Assembly (NCBI GenBank): GCA_048772705.1
Contig: JBLWGC010000104.1
Span: forward strand, 930,001-994,000
Source: Leidyana gryllorum EB-2025a
Taxonomy: Eukaryota; Apicomplexa
Direction of reading: 5' to 3'
Length of the DNA stretch: 64,000 nt
A program made the position numbers and the translations under genes. The notes beneath the pieces were generated by a model. It was not told where the DNA came from and did not search any database. It saw nothing but the letters and a program-made list of their open reading frames with translations. This document shows, piece after piece, positions 8,676 through 20,400 of this stretch (positions within the stretch are counted from its first letter, which is position 1; each line of letters begins with the position of its first letter).

Positions 8676-11575
8676 AGCATTGCTGTCTCGTACCGCAAGT
8701 TTGCTTCCCAATCAATGGAGCAGAGGTTACGGTCTTCCGAGAGTTGATGTCGGGCCTCTGACTAACTGATGGAACGAATGATTGAACTATTCCGGATCTT
8801 CAAGACTTCAACGAAAAACTCCTCCACTGAGAATTCCCGAACAATCACTTGCTGGCCACACAGCCAATTTGATAATCCAGGTGAGCGGTCGGTGTCACTG
8901 AGCACCGAAGGGAGGGTTTACGGGTTATCGTTTCGCCGCCGTCAATACTCTTTGTGGCTTTCTTCTTTTCAGACTGAAGCGAGCGCTTCTCCTTTCTCTC
9001 TGTCTTCCCCTCGGAACCCTCATGATTACGACTACTACTGCTACCCTCCCATGAGTGACGTATTCCTACAAGATCTCGTGCAGAGCCGCAAATAGACTCT
9101 GTATTGACTGAAGGCCCTATCATTCACCTCTCCCACCCCTCCTTCGAAGGCCCATCGAAAACGAGCGCAGCAAAGGAGCCCAGCCAGCCAGCCAATCGTA
9201 ACCAAGTATTGGCTCTTCTCCCCGTCCCTCCGTCACTCCTTCCCGCCAAGCAGCTGGTGTGCCGACTGAAAAGCGCGAAAGCCATGCCGCCATTCCTCGT
9301 CCTCTAAGCGCGACTGACTAACATCACCGAAAGCGACGTTTGAGTACCTGGCCATGTTTCGAAGGAGCAACCGACCGACTGAATGAGACTTGACCAGTGA
9401 CCCCCTCCACCCCAACCCTCCTCTCCCCTTCCCGTTCTCCAAGTCAGCCCCGACTTGACTGGATCTAGATGGCTGTTTGATTGATTGCTCGATTGTTCTT
9501 CGTTCAATCGATGGATCGATCGATCAGAAGCGATTTGACTCGCCCTCGATTGATGAACTACTGACTGACTGATTGCTGCACATAATCTCCACTTGCGACG
9601 AAGATTGTCTTGTGCGGCCATTTTTGCCTACTTCTGTCTAAAAAGGCCGACAGATATCCTCTCTCTCCTCCATTGGCTGGCCCGAAACGGGAAACCTTTT
9701 CAATGCAATCCGGCGCCTGACTACGCCGTTTGTGCCCCCTCAATGGTCCATATTTTCCATCTTGGAGCGGAGGAGTTGCCTCTACTTCCTGTTCCAAGCC
9801 CACCCTATCCGTCCACCCTGGTGATCGCGCTGAGCGTTGGATCGATCATGGAGGTTCTCTCTACTTGTCTTCGCTAATTGGCTGCGTGAGGCACAGAAAG
9901 ATGAATTGTTTTCGTAGCGATTAGCTTCAGGGGCCGAAACCACGGGTGTGGTAGGTGAGCCGCCATCACGCCTCCACGCTCTTGGCAAACCAATTAGGTC
10001 CTTCCTTTCCAAAGGTCCAAAAGCGGCGTCATGTCAGCCCATCTCGTCTCATGTATTGAATCGATCGAATTTGATTGAATGGCTGCTGACTGACTGACTG
10101 ATTGATTCTCTCCGTCGGTTCGAAACTCGCTCACTGTGTCTCTCACTCATCATCCACCAACTGTCTCACGATTCATTGACTGATTGATTGATTGTATGTC
10201 TGTCTGTCAGACTCTGTCTGCTGTCTGTGTATCTGCTGTCTGTCCCCCGCTCTACCAGCCAGTACACTTCTTCCCCCGTCGTTCTACCATCAGTCACGTT
10301 CTCTACACCCACTACACATCTTTTATACTCCCTGCTTGAAAGGGGTCGGGCTGTCCATACTGATCATCGACTGCAGACGACCACCCGTCCGTGCCTACGG
10401 CCGCAAGGGCTTGTCTCCTTTGCTTGTTATCACCCACTGCTCTGATTTCTCGCTCTCACGTCTGTTCTGTTTGCTACCACTCTACTTCTCGTGGAGACCT
10501 ATTCTGCGTATGTTCGTTTTGACTTTTCCTCCCCATACTGCTCTCTCTCTTTTGCTCACTCCTCGCTCTCCTCTCTACTAACGGTATCTGCTGTACGAAT
10601 GGGTGTATCTGGGTCCACCCCTACGACGATTACAATTGCGAAAAGTATGACACAAGGTTGGGTAAACGGCTCTCCGCACCTACTGTGAGGAGTCGGCGGG
10701 CAACGATCTCACTTTTTTTGGTATTCCATCCGCTTTCTTTATTCTATTCCCGTTCCGCCGGACTAACCGATTGTGAGGACAAACGAACGAATGCACACGC
10801 ACACACTGACGACGAAGAAGACCGCACATTGCGTTTGCCATTCTGCCTCTCCGAGTCCACAAATGTTTTGGAATTGCCATTTTCTGCAATATCAATGGTG
10901 TGTGTGCGGCGGATATGCAAGTCGAAGGGTTTTTTACCTGGACAACTAAAGAGAGAAGGTTCGACATACTTCTTCTTCTGCTCACTCTTCTATTCCTGCG
11001 TACTTCTACACGAAACGGAGGGACTATTATCTGAGAGTGTTCATGCATTCCAACCGTGAACACTCAGCCGGTGCCTCCTACACCGATATATGTGAGTGGA
11101 AAGGCCTTGCGACTGGCATGTGTTTCAAGCGTCTTAACCTCACTGACACTGATATTATGAAGGACTTTAACTGACTAACTAACTGTCTATCTACGTACAC
11201 AGCTCGAAGTTTGTCGTTCTACAAATATCTCTCTCTTTCCAACTCCTGGTTTGTTCGCTACTCAATACTTACTTCGATGCTACCTCGTCCCCCATCGATC
11301 AACTTTTTCTCGCGGGAGGTACTGGTCAGACGCGAGCGGCGGGCCGAAAGGGTTAGCCGACTCGGCATGTCGCCACTCCTCCCTCAGATGGTCTCTACTG
11401 CTGGTATATGTACAAAGAAATTTTGCCTGGATCCGATTTTGAATTCAAGGTTGCTCGCCCTCTCTCTCTTTCTCTTGAACAAGCGTACACTGACACGCGG
11501 CCGACAGATTGTTAAATAATTGGTGTCAAAAGTCGAACCATTCAAAGTAGCACACTTTTTTTTGCGGCATGTGAG
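8676..11575. other. 2.9 kb without a convincing gene; TGAT/TGAC and pyrimidine-rich tracts
   Basis: This is the longest gap in the window. Short ORFs are present on both strands but lack family resemblance and consistent splice signals. Two tracts are rich in GATT/GACT/GATC tetramers (about 9455-9575 and 10065-10215), and 10200-10570 is CT-rich on the plus strand. It may hold a long leader of the 864-residue orphan downstream, a noncoding RNA or spacer; the sequence does not decide. Confidence 0.5.
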
Positions 11576-14170
11576 ATGCGCCCCCCTCGAATTGAACCAT
11601 CAGAACAGCACGACACCGTCCCTGAGTCCCACCTCTTCCTCGCGGGCGGTGCTCTTCTCGATATCCTCTATCAGGCCCAGACTGCAGGCATAGCTCAGAC
11701 GCGCCCAGAACAGGTCTATGACAAGCTGATCAAGTCACAACGCCGCAATCCCCTGAACAAGGCGATCAAACGTCGCCGCAGACGTCGGAAACGACAACGC
11801 AAACTGGAAAGACGTATAGCGGAACAGGCCTCTCGGTTCGGGAACATCTTCGAAAAGGGAATACTCGCGGCCATTGGACACGGTGTAGCCATGTGTGAGG
11901 TGAACGATGGCAACGAGACCGCGCGCTCCAAATACACAGCTCCTCCGAATAAAGAAGGTGTCCATTTGGCCGACGAAGTGTTGGATGAACAGGGCAGAGC
12001 CAACGAGTACTTTCATGGCGATGGCCGTCGATCAAGGTTTGACGATGATTTCACCCGTGATCTAGCAGCATCACCAGAGGCTCAAGGACCCGATGGCATT
12101 CAGCTGCTGGGCCGCGAACTGGTAAAGATCGGAGATCATCACTACATCGGCGGACTGCTCAACACCAAATCTGTGCCGTCCTCTGTATCACACCCCTCAA
12201 AGTATAAATATCTGCCCCTCGACATTGCCTCCACCATGAGTTGGGGCTCAGACTACGAGCGTCCACCCAGCCATGTCATCGATAAGTACTATCGATACAT
12301 GTCTATGACAGAGCAGCTCATCAGAGCTCATCAAGTGTTATCGGGAGTCTCCATGGAGGACTACCTGAGAGTGGTTGGATTGACCATCACCAAAGAACCG
12401 AGGAGGAGAAAGATGACTCGAGGAGCGGATATGATGCGATATTTGTATTGGGATGACAACAGCGGCGCCGAACGACCCGTCAATGCAAACTATGGAAACT
12501 TCATCAAATGGGAGCGCGAAGGTGGTACCCCCTTCAATAAAAATGACTCCGAGGGTATTCACATGTTCGATTGGAAGGAAAAGGTCCGATTCCTCCGCTG
12601 GGATACGATGATTGAAGCGGCATTCTCTCCGATGAACGAACAATACGGATTCAAGACAAACTTTGATGCCGAACCTCTTCTCGAGGCATTGTTGCGAGGA
12701 AATGTGGCACCACTGCGTCCACAATTCGTCGCCAACGGACTTCCTATCGGTCAGAATCTCTTGGACGATCAAAGATTTGTCCTCACTCTCAGAACTCTCC
12801 TGAACAGAGACAACGAGAAGATAACCAACGCCCTCAAACAGCTCTTCTTTACACATTTCGGAGACTTATTCGATCCCGAGAGAGGCAAAGATCAACAGAA
12901 AAAGCACTCTTGTATGACCGTCAGCAGTGATCAGGTCCGATCTCGACTCTCTCAACTGACTCCAGAACAAATTGTCAATTTGAGATTCGATTCACATCGA
13001 CGAGAATGGCTCAGAAGTCACTCTTCCGCTATTATGAGGAAAGTCATGAAAGATATTGATCCCTCAGAGAACTTGGCGGAGATGGAAAATGATCTCAAAC
13101 GAATTATGGGTGCCGACAAGGATGTCACCCAGAGTTTGCTGAGTCTGAGACGAATGCGCAGATACTTCACCAGACTTCGGATGGCTCAATACACGCGACA
13201 GGTCCTGAAGAATCTCATTGGGCGTCAACGTCATATAGAGTTCACCCGTTTGCGGGAGGAAAATTACTTTCGGAAGATGAACGATCTCATTGGACTCATT
13301 GCCGGCCAAAGAGGTGATCTGGCGCCCGCGAACGACCTCTTGGAGTTCGGAGACGAACTGCTCAGACTGGACACCGATAAGGCTGCATATACCTTCAAGT
13401 CCCTTTTCAATGATCCCTATGATCGATATGGCAATTACTATCACGGGGTTCTCAGTGTCAACATCTCGTCCCATCAAATCCATGATAAGAATGTGACCCC
13501 AAGCCAGTTTTCACTGCAGGCCAAGAAAGACGACAACGCGCTGATACCACCGCGACCGAGGCAAAATCTGCGGACTCGGGAGGTTTTGCGCCCCGAAGTA
13601 CGTCTGAAATTCGCAAATCCGGCAGCTCTGAGCAATCTACCCCCTCGCTACCATTTCGCTCTCCATTTACGCAACACCGCCCAATCCCAAGATGAAGGCA
13701 AAGTCTGTTTGATGGCACCTCCAGAAGTCTTCGTGGTGGATGCAGCCGCGACGAAGAATGATGTTTACGGTGGTTTGGTCAACATTGAGATCGACAAGGG
13801 CAGTACCTACGATCAGCCATTGGTCCGACCTCTCATGCTCACCCCTTTCGAAATCAGGAGTGTCATCTCTCAGCTCCAACTCGCATATGAGCGCTATCGT
13901 ACCCAGGACAAGTGGCGCATGCTGAACCCCATCCCGTTCGGTTTTGACCGCTATGGCCCTGAATTAAAGCAGTCTATAAGGCGGTTGGACGACGTTGGAA
14001 CGCTTAAGGCGAGCAGGGATCTCTACACCGCTAGTTTGAAAGCTGCACCAGGGGTTAGCAGCAGACCCAATCCTATCAGAAGCGAAATCGCCGATGCTGG
14101 CCTATTTACGTGCTTCATGTGGGAGGCGATTGGGTACACGTTCAAATACCAGGGAGATGCTATCCTTTAA
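11576..14170 (+). CDS. Large intronless orphan protein, 864 residues
   Basis: A single uninterrupted frame of 2.6 kb in a genome where most genes carry several introns. It starts 'MRPPRIEPSEQHDTVPESHL' and soon has a strongly basic stretch ('KRRRRRRKRQRKLERR', residues about 65-80), suitable for nucleic-acid binding or nuclear targeting. The rest is a mixed alpha/beta, Arg/Asp/Tyr-rich globular sequence without signal peptide or membrane span. Segments such as 'RFLRWDTMIEAAFSP' and 'FDRYGPELKQSI' suggest a folded enzyme or structural protein, but I recognise no motif. Transfer, a retrocopied gene or a fast-evolving lineage gene are all possible. The start could be extended by an upstream exon. 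Confidence 0.7.
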   Translation: MRPPRIEPSEQHDTVPESHLFLAGGALLDILYQAQTAGIAQTRPEQVYDKLIKSQRRNPLNKAIKRRRRRRKRQRKLERRIAEQASRFGNIFEKGILAAIGHGVAMCEVNDGNETARSKYTAPPNKEGVHLADEVLDEQGRANEYFHGDGRRSRFDDDFTRDLAASPEAQGPDGIQLLGRELVKIGDHHYIGGLLNTKSVPSSVSHPSKYKYLPLDIASTMSWGSDYERPPSHVIDKYYRYMSMTEQLIRAHQVLSGVSMEDYLRVVGLTITKEPRRRKMTRGADMMRYLYWDDNSGAERPVNANYGNFIKWEREGGTPFNKNDSEGIHMFDWKEKVRFLRWDTMIEAAFSPMNEQYGFKTNFDAEPLLEALLRGNVAPLRPQFVANGLPIGQNLLDDQRFVLTLRTLLNRDNEKITNALKQLFFTHFGDLFDPERGKDQQKKHSCMTVSSDQVRSRLSQLTPEQIVNLRFDSHRREWLRSHSSAIMRKVMKDIDPSENLAEMENDLKRIMGADKDVTQSLLSLRRMRRYFTRLRMAQYTRQVLKNLIGRQRHIEFTRLREENYFRKMNDLIGLIAGQRGDLAPANDLLEFGDELLRLDTDKAAYTFKSLFNDPYDRYGNYYHGVLSVNISSHQIHDKNVTPSQFSLQAKKDDNALIPPRPRQNLRTREVLRPEVRLKFANPAALSNLPPRYHFALHLRNTAQSQDEGKVCLMAPPEVFVVDAAATKNDVYGGLVNIEIDKGSTYDQPLVRPLMLTPFEIRSVISQLQLAYERYRTQDKWRMLNPIPFGFDRYGPELKQSIRRLDDVGTLKASRDLYTASLKAAPGVSSRPNPIRSEIADAGLFTCFMWEAIGYTFKYQGDAIL

Positions 14171-14261
14171 CATCAAACGTTCTCGTTCAATATAAAGTTC
14201 ACTGGCACGCCCCGACTCAGACTGTGTGCACACGTGTGTATATCAAACCGATAATCAACTC

Positions 14262-15350
14262 TTACCATCGAATGTAATGATAGATAAAGTCACCCATTAC
14301 CACCAACTGGACGACTTGCATTACAATGACCCATAAGCCAGCGAATGATTTGAGCTGATTTGGGTATAAGAAGGCAACACCACGCTACAGGACTTACAGC
14401 ACGCGAATGATCATTCAGCTCTCTGTACGTTGCCACCCAGAAGACGAAGGATAGGATCTTGGAGAGCGCTTGACCCGCCAGAAAGTGACTAGTGAAAGGT
14501 TCCACCCGTTTCTGATGTGGAAAGCCGAGTTAGCAGTTGTAGAGGGAGCCCACCAACACATTTACCTCTTTCTGGAAGTGGAATAGCTGGGGCAAACAAG
14601 CGACAGCCTCCAAGTAGAGGGCAAAAGTCCAAGCAATCTGTCATAGCACAGGCAGTCAGTTGAGGCGGAAGGTAAGGTTCAGGCAGGTGGTGGCGTCGTT
14701 GGAGGTCCGTTCAGGGAGGGCAAAGGAGCACTGAGTTGCGGTGTCGGTCGGTGACCGACTCGAAGAAGAGGTGGGGGAGAGCAAAGGGGGAAGGCGTCAG
14801 GTGAGCTTACATCGGCTGGCATAAAGGCATTGAGGTTTGGGTGGAATACAAGGGCGAGGAGGAGAGCGGGTAATACAAGAGTATAGTGGTTGAAGGCGTC
14901 AGAGTTGGCGTCGTAGGTGGCGCGATACCGTTTGCGACAGAGGTAGACGATTGTAGCGCAGAGGCAGAGGGAAGCTGCCTCTGTGGTTTGATATAGCCAA
15001 TCGCCGGTGCGATCATAGGGAAGATAACCTTCGAAAGGAACGATTGAGAACAATCTGGATATGAGCAGCACGAGGTAACACTCCATCATTTTGACTGAGA
15101 CTCCAGAACATGTGCCGGTGCGTTCGATCTTCTGGGCCACCATGAAGAAGCAGAAGGTGCTGACCAGACTGGACAATGTGAGGAGGAAGGAGAAGTCGCG
15201 GTCAGACAGGAAGACCCATACTACTATGACCGAGGCGCAGAAAAGGATCCAGGCGTTCACGGATGTCTTGTGTTCCATGAACCATTGCTTTATCTTGTCT
15301 GTTGGGCGTCCCCCATACGCATCATATGAATGACCCTTAGCGTCCGACAT
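14262..15350 (-). CDS. KDEL-receptor-like (ERD2 family) membrane protein
   Basis: ERD2 proteins bind escaped ER residents in the Golgi and return them by COPI vesicles. Exons (minus) are 14811-15350, 14566-14637, 14398-14511 and 14262-14354; 272 residues. Seven hydrophobic segments are visible. Family-type features are 'RLFSIVPFEGYLPYDRTGDW', 'IAWTFALYLEAVACLPQLFH' and 'VEPFTSHFLAGQALSKIL'. The protein has a longer hydrophilic N-terminus (about 30 residues) than animal KDELR, like the plant and protist ERD2-like proteins. All three introns (173, 54 and 43 nt) keep phase. The start at 15350 gives MSDAKGHSYD; an upstream in-frame extension lacks an ATG context. Whether it binds KDEL/HDEL cannot be told from sequence alone. 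Confidence 0.85.
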
Positions 15351-15408
15351 GGTCGTGCTCCTCTCAAAAACACGCAATCAACCAGGCAGAGACACTGTTT
15401 TTTCCTTT

Positions 15409-16265
15409 CTAGCGCATGTGCTGTTGAGCGTACGGAGGATTGATGAAACCCTTCAGGCTGAGTCGGCTGACATAGGTAACATCACTGTCAAAAAAGGTCA
15501 TTCGGACAACACCGCCCAGGTCGAAAACATACCTGCCCGCTTCATTACTTTCCACGAATATCTGGATGGAATTGACCTTCTGGAACTTGGTGCCCTTCAT
15601 CACCACGCTGGAGGCACCATCCATCACCTTTGGTTTCAATCGAGTTGTCGGCTTACTGCTGATCGATGGTCTCCACAACTTGGGAGGGGAAGAGGTCCTC
15701 GGCCTCACGAAAGTCCAAATCATCGTGGTTCGCATAGAACTTGACCACTTTGGGTCTGGATGCGCCTTCGACATCCGGGCAATTCTCCGCTCCTATCTTC
15801 ACCTGAGAGACAGACACAACAGGGAGATCAACACTGACGAGACACAAAGGGCAGTGTAAAACGTGTCACACAAGCACCGAACACTATAGACAAATGGGAA
15901 CATCGAGCTCCCTGTCACCGGGTACTGGGCACTCACAGCTGTAATTGTGACGGGGTCTTTGAAGACAACATTTAGGATTAGCTGTTCATCTGCGTCTGAG
16001 ACGAGTACCAGAGCATCATTCTCGTTGGTTCCTATAATGTCAGAGAGTGTGGCATAGTCGGTCCGAGCGTTGAGGGCCCTCTGAGATAATTGTGAGGACT
16101 GTGTAATTTGACGGGGGAGAAAGTACTCACAGACGTGACCAGGTCCACCACTGTAGAATTGATGCCCAGATCGATTTCTTCGTGTTTGTTAACGACTTCT
16201 GGCCGCTTGGCGAGCAGATGCTCTCTCATCTTCTTGGTGTTGACGGCCTCCTCACGTGCACTCAT
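15409..16265 (-). CDS. PITH-domain protein
   Basis: The PITH domain is the proteasome-interacting module of thioredoxin-like protein 1; here it occurs alone, as in PITHD1. Exons (minus) are 16131-16265, 15937-16080, 15657-15802, 15533-15607 and 15409-15484; 191 residues. The family pattern is clear after splicing: 'DEQLILNVVFKDPVTITAVK', 'PKVVKFYANHDDLDFREAED', 'KFQKVNSIQIFVESNEAG' and 'YVSRLSLKGFINPP'. No thioredoxin CxxC is present. Intron 2 (134 nt) is longer than the others (48-50 nt). A likely role is in proteasome or protein-homeostasis contexts, by family. Confidence 0.83.
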
Positions 16266-16373
16266 TGCTTCACACGCTCGAGAAAAAATCCTTTTGAAGG
16301 TCTGACTGGCGGGGTGACCCCTCTTTCTCGCTGCAAGATTTGAAGGAGGCGGTCAATTGGTCAGTCAATTACA

Positions 16374-16455
16374 AACTGTCTGTCTGTCTCTCTCTCTCTC
16401 TCTGTGTGACATACAGAAAGAGCCTGAGTGTCTTTCTCTGTCTGTCTGTCTGTCT
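16374..16455 (+). repeat. CTGT/CT microsatellite
   Basis: Tandem CTGT and CT units occur in the space between the PITH gene start and the PPOX gene end, with a short interruption near 16407-16430. No gene is implied. Confidence 0.8.
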
Positions 16456-16546
16456 GTATCTCTTTATCCCTTTCTCGCCCACGAACAAAAGTGGTTCATC
16501 TCATCTCATCAGTCAGTTATAGGCAGCGAGGCCGCCCAGATAGTCG

Positions 16547-17377
16547 CTAGACGAGCCAACGTTTGCTTTCGCGTCCACTCAGCACATTGAGCTCCTGCCA
16601 AGACCAAAAGATATGGCTGGTAGGATTGGGTAACTCGTTACGTAGATTCACAGCACAACTTGTCCGGTCGGAATCGGAATTGTTGGACGGGCTCCCCCCC
16701 ACCTTCACCTCCCCCAAATCAGGCATGCGAATAGTACAGGCCGGACCGCACTGTGTGATTTTATACAAACGATCATTTTCCCCTGCTCGGTCATACAACT
16801 CATTGTAGACCACACAGTTCGGAAAGAAATCCACAACAACGAACTCGTCTGGCGGCGTGTTGTGTGAGAATGCCGCTACACTGTGTCCATGTTTGTCGGC
16901 TCTGATCTGTGCGCGATCGACAAATTGTCTTCTTCCTCCCGGGCCCAATCTTCTCCAGACACTGGTTCTTCTATTCTCGTCAAAAATGATCAGCCTCCTC
17001 GCTTTCGGGTTGGGCAGGTCAATCGTAATGGGAGGCTTCACAAGTAGATGTACTTCACCACCGCGCATACGAATCTGCTTCAGTTCTTGAGTCAGCAACC
17101 AGCAAATCTCGAATTGCCCTTCACTGTGTAGGAAATCTTGTACCTTCTGACTACTGCGGGCACACGTTGAAGTGAAACAACACACCCCATCTCGCTCATG
17201 AAATTCCCTCAAAACCATCGTGCGGACTCGCGGTTGAGACTCCTTGTCAACCGTCGCCACACTCACCCAAGCATTCAATGGTGACTCAGCTCGAGATCTG
17301 ATCCATACATTTTTAAGTAGTTGAAGTATTCCAGTACCATCCACCTCCGGAAGGGACGATATAGAAGTTGCACTCAT
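16547..17377 (-). CDS. PPOX-type flavin-binding protein (Alr4036-like)
   Basis: Single exon, 276 residues, from ATG at 17377. The split-barrel FMN-binding fold of the pyridoxamine-phosphate-oxidase superfamily is visible: 'LNAWVSVATVDKESQPRVRT', 'MVLREFHERDGVCCFTS', 'SSQKVQDFLHSEGQFEICW' and 'LKQIRMRGGEVHL'. This order is typical of the Alr4036 subgroup; true PdxH enzymes have a different C-terminal dimer domain, so pyridoxal-phosphate synthesis should not be assumed. The segment 'RRTSVWRRLGPGGRRQF' stands where family members have a short helical insertion. It begins 42 nt after the stop of the CHD gene on the same strand and has no introns. Confidence 0.75.
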   Translation of the reverse strand: MSATSISSLPEVDGTGILQLLKNVWIRSRAESPLNAWVSVATVDKESQPRVRTMVLREFHERDGVCCFTSTCARSSQKVQDFLHSEGQFEICWLLTQELKQIRMRGGEVHLLVKPPITIDLPNPKARRLIIFDENRRTSVWRRLGPGGRRQFVDRAQIRADKHGHSVAAFSHNTPPDEFVVVDFFPNCVVYNELYDRAGENDRLYKITQCGPACTIRMPDLGEVKVGGSPSNNSDSDRTSCAVNLRNELPNPTSHIFWSWQELNVLSGRESKRWLV

Positions 17378-17419
17378 ACCAATATCTCGTGCTATCTTTT
17401 TTGACAAAAGGTTCAACGT

Positions 17420-20400
17420 TCATCGAGCAGGCCGTGATCGACTTATCACTCCACTCCAACTTCCTAATTCCCTCCCTACTGTCACTGTGGGTACTAACGA
17501 TGGAGCTGCTGGGAGACTTGCAAAATCTGGAAAACTCGTGGTTCGTGTGGTCGTCGTTGTCGTCGCCGCTGCACTCGCCGTCCCGCCGCCGGCGCAGTTC
17601 CCTGATGATACCACTCCTCCTGCTGCTGTTGCACCCTCCCCACCCCTGTGGGATCTCACAATCACGTGTTGCTGGTGAACCACCACGCTCTGGTGCTGCA
17701 CCAGGCTTTCCTGGTGGTGAATAATCCGCGTAGTGGATGTTGTGGGCCTCAACGCCGACGCACTGCTGCTCGCCGCTCGATCGATTGCCTGCAGACCGTT
17801 CACTCGCGACGTCCGTAACAGCATCTGCTGTTGTTGCTGAACACTCTGTTGGGGTATCATACCACTCGGCCCTGCCGAAATCGCCGGCCCTTGCTGCTCC
17901 AGCAAAGTAGTGGGAGCAGAACGAGTGGGTGGCAGAGGTAAGGGGAGAGGGGCCAAAGAGGGGGTCGGACGCCTCTGCCACGATGCAATCAGTCTGCTCA
18001 GCTCCTCTCCCCGGTGATCAGGGAGCGCTTCAGCCACCATACTCAGAACTCGGATAGGATTTTCTCGGACAATCGCTTTCAATCCGTCAGTCACAGACGT
18101 CGCTCTGGGAAGTACCACAATCTCCGCACTCGTTGACCCAGACACTGCTCTCCCCGCCACTGTAGGTGGCGGCGGAGGGCTGCATTGTTGGAAGAAATGG
18201 TGTGTTGTTGTCGAGGAGTACGCTTTACTCTTGCTCGTGGTTTCGTTGCTGGGGGTAGCTTCAGCAGCAGTCGTCGGCTCCTCGGTGGCCGTCGTGGTAC
18301 CGGCCTGCGATGTCGGGGACAATGCAACAGCCCGTCGCAGGTCCTGGATCTGCACACAGCGCAGTCCCTTCTTTATTCTCTCGAGGTTCCGTCGGTATAA
18401 GGTCCGTGCCACCGATATCGCTTGGCCACGTCCAAGTCGCGCTTTCAGTAAAATCTCCTTTTCATCCGCTGTGAAGGCTTCATCTCGCCAACGGCAATCG
18501 AGTTTGTTGTAGAAACGATTGTGCACAGCGTCACGACGACGCTCCGGCCCGTTCAACAACTTGTTCAGTTTGTTCAATACCTGTCAGAGGACAAAGAGAT
18601 TGTTATTGTGGAGAGATTGTCATTGAAAGATAGAGGGGGAGAAAGTGTCACGGAGACAGAAAGAAAAGCAGTGCCACTCCAGGGAACGTAAGCTTCACTG
18701 GCTCACCTGTGTTGCCAAAGACCAATCAACTTCTGACACTGGGGGCGGCCAGGTGATCAACGGCTTTATATGACCCCCAACTCCCACCAAATGTAAGAAT
18801 ACCATCTTGACTACAAAATCCTCAGCAGCAATCCACGTTTGACGTTTGGCCACAAACTCTCGCGAGAAACTGAGGTGAGTGAGTAGTGAACATCTCTATC
18901 GGTGATCCAACTTACAATCGGCCAGTGAGGACTTCCCGACCCAAAGGTCCGCAGGTTGCTTCGAAAAGATTGTCCGCAATGGCACGTGACTCTTTCTCGG
19001 CTGTATCCTTCCCTGCTGACCGACTCGTCGAGGAAGACGTTGAATTAGAAGTTGTGGTCGAAGAAGTAGTGGCGTCTCCGGTAGCCTTCTTCGCCACAGG
19101 GGAGTGAGCTAGGAATTCCTGCACTTTGACAGCGAACAATTCCGCGCTCTCCCGCCAGGCAGCCCAGGCCAACTCGCAGGCCTCGAGGAACAAGTCACAG
19201 TCACGAGCTCGGAGTAACATCTCTGGGTGCGAGTCTGGGAAGGTCTCGGCGGCGCACTTGAGATCTATACACTCCGTTGAATTCTCCGTCAGCAGCCTGG
19301 TGATGCAGTTGATGATCTCTTCATTTCCCGACGCCACTCCCCAGGGGGAAGAACGATCCCAGGTTTTCACATCATCAGCACGGAGCCCATGCTTTACTCC
19401 ATAGGCACTCTTCTGCCACGCCAAGAGCGCCCGCAGGCAGCGAAAGGTGAACTCCACCACCACATAAGGAGTGACGGACTGGGTCGCCGGCGGATCGGCA
19501 CTCGCCGGTATCTGAATATACTTCAAGACGAGAGCCTCCGGGATTTTGAGCGTAGTTTCCTCCTGCATCATTTTCCGAATCCCTTCCTCGGTACGCATCC
19601 AAGCCGGAGCCAACGACTTGGCGAACTTGAAAGCTTTCTCCAAAACGACAGGGGAGAGTGTTATAACAGCGTCCTGCTTGGCGGTGGCTGCGCTCGTAGT
19701 TGATGGACTGCAAGTGCTGCCTCGGAGACATCCTCTTCGGCACCGTTTGAAGTCCTGTTCGTCGCTGGAGACTTCACTGTCAGTAACAATCTTCCGTTTT
19801 TCCGGCTTGCGCTTTCGCTTCACGACGGAGATTGGACGATCGCACACGTCGTCTTCTGGAGTGGGGTCGGCTTCGACGTCAAGCGCACAAGGAGAGGACA
19901 TTTCACTTTTTGCCATCCGCGAAGAGGAGTTTCCGGTATCATGTTGGGAACTAAGCCGCCGTCCTTTATTAGAGTTTTCTGATCCGTCCTGAAGGAGCCT
20001 TGTCAAGACGAGGCCGAGCTCCTCTTTGGTGGAGAGCTCTCCTGCCATCTTTTCCCAAAAATCAGGGTCCTCCGGCTTAGGCGGCCGCACTCCAACGGGG
20101 TCAGAGTCTTGCATGTCATCGTCATCAGTATCCTGATACCGAGCCGCCGAAAAGTCGGCTCCCAGCATCAACACGTCCTCGTTGGTTTCGGAGGGAGTGC
20201 AGGTGGGCGTATCTGCAATGCGAGTAGCTTTGGTGGTCATTATTTCCTCCAAACTCGCATTGGCGAAAGACTCCGCTTCGTTCTCTGCGTCTTTGTCATT
20301 CATCAAGGCAGCGAATACGCCTCGTCGCAGTGCCAATTCTTCTTGTTCGCGATTCAGTTTGGGCCGCTTGCTGGAGGTCCAAGCACTGCGGTCCAATCGG

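Noticed and set aside
8769-9095. 108-codon plus-strand ORF
   Set aside because: Low-complexity, no family resemblance, no splice context,; it lies in a compositionally biased tract where open frames occur by chance.
13064-13483. 139-codon minus-strand ORF inside the 864-residue gene
   Set aside because: It is the antisense shadow of a long coding frame and has no independent support.
16374-16455. Functional promoter element in the CTGT microsatellite
   Set aside because: Simple repeat with no evidence beyond position; recorded as a repeat only.
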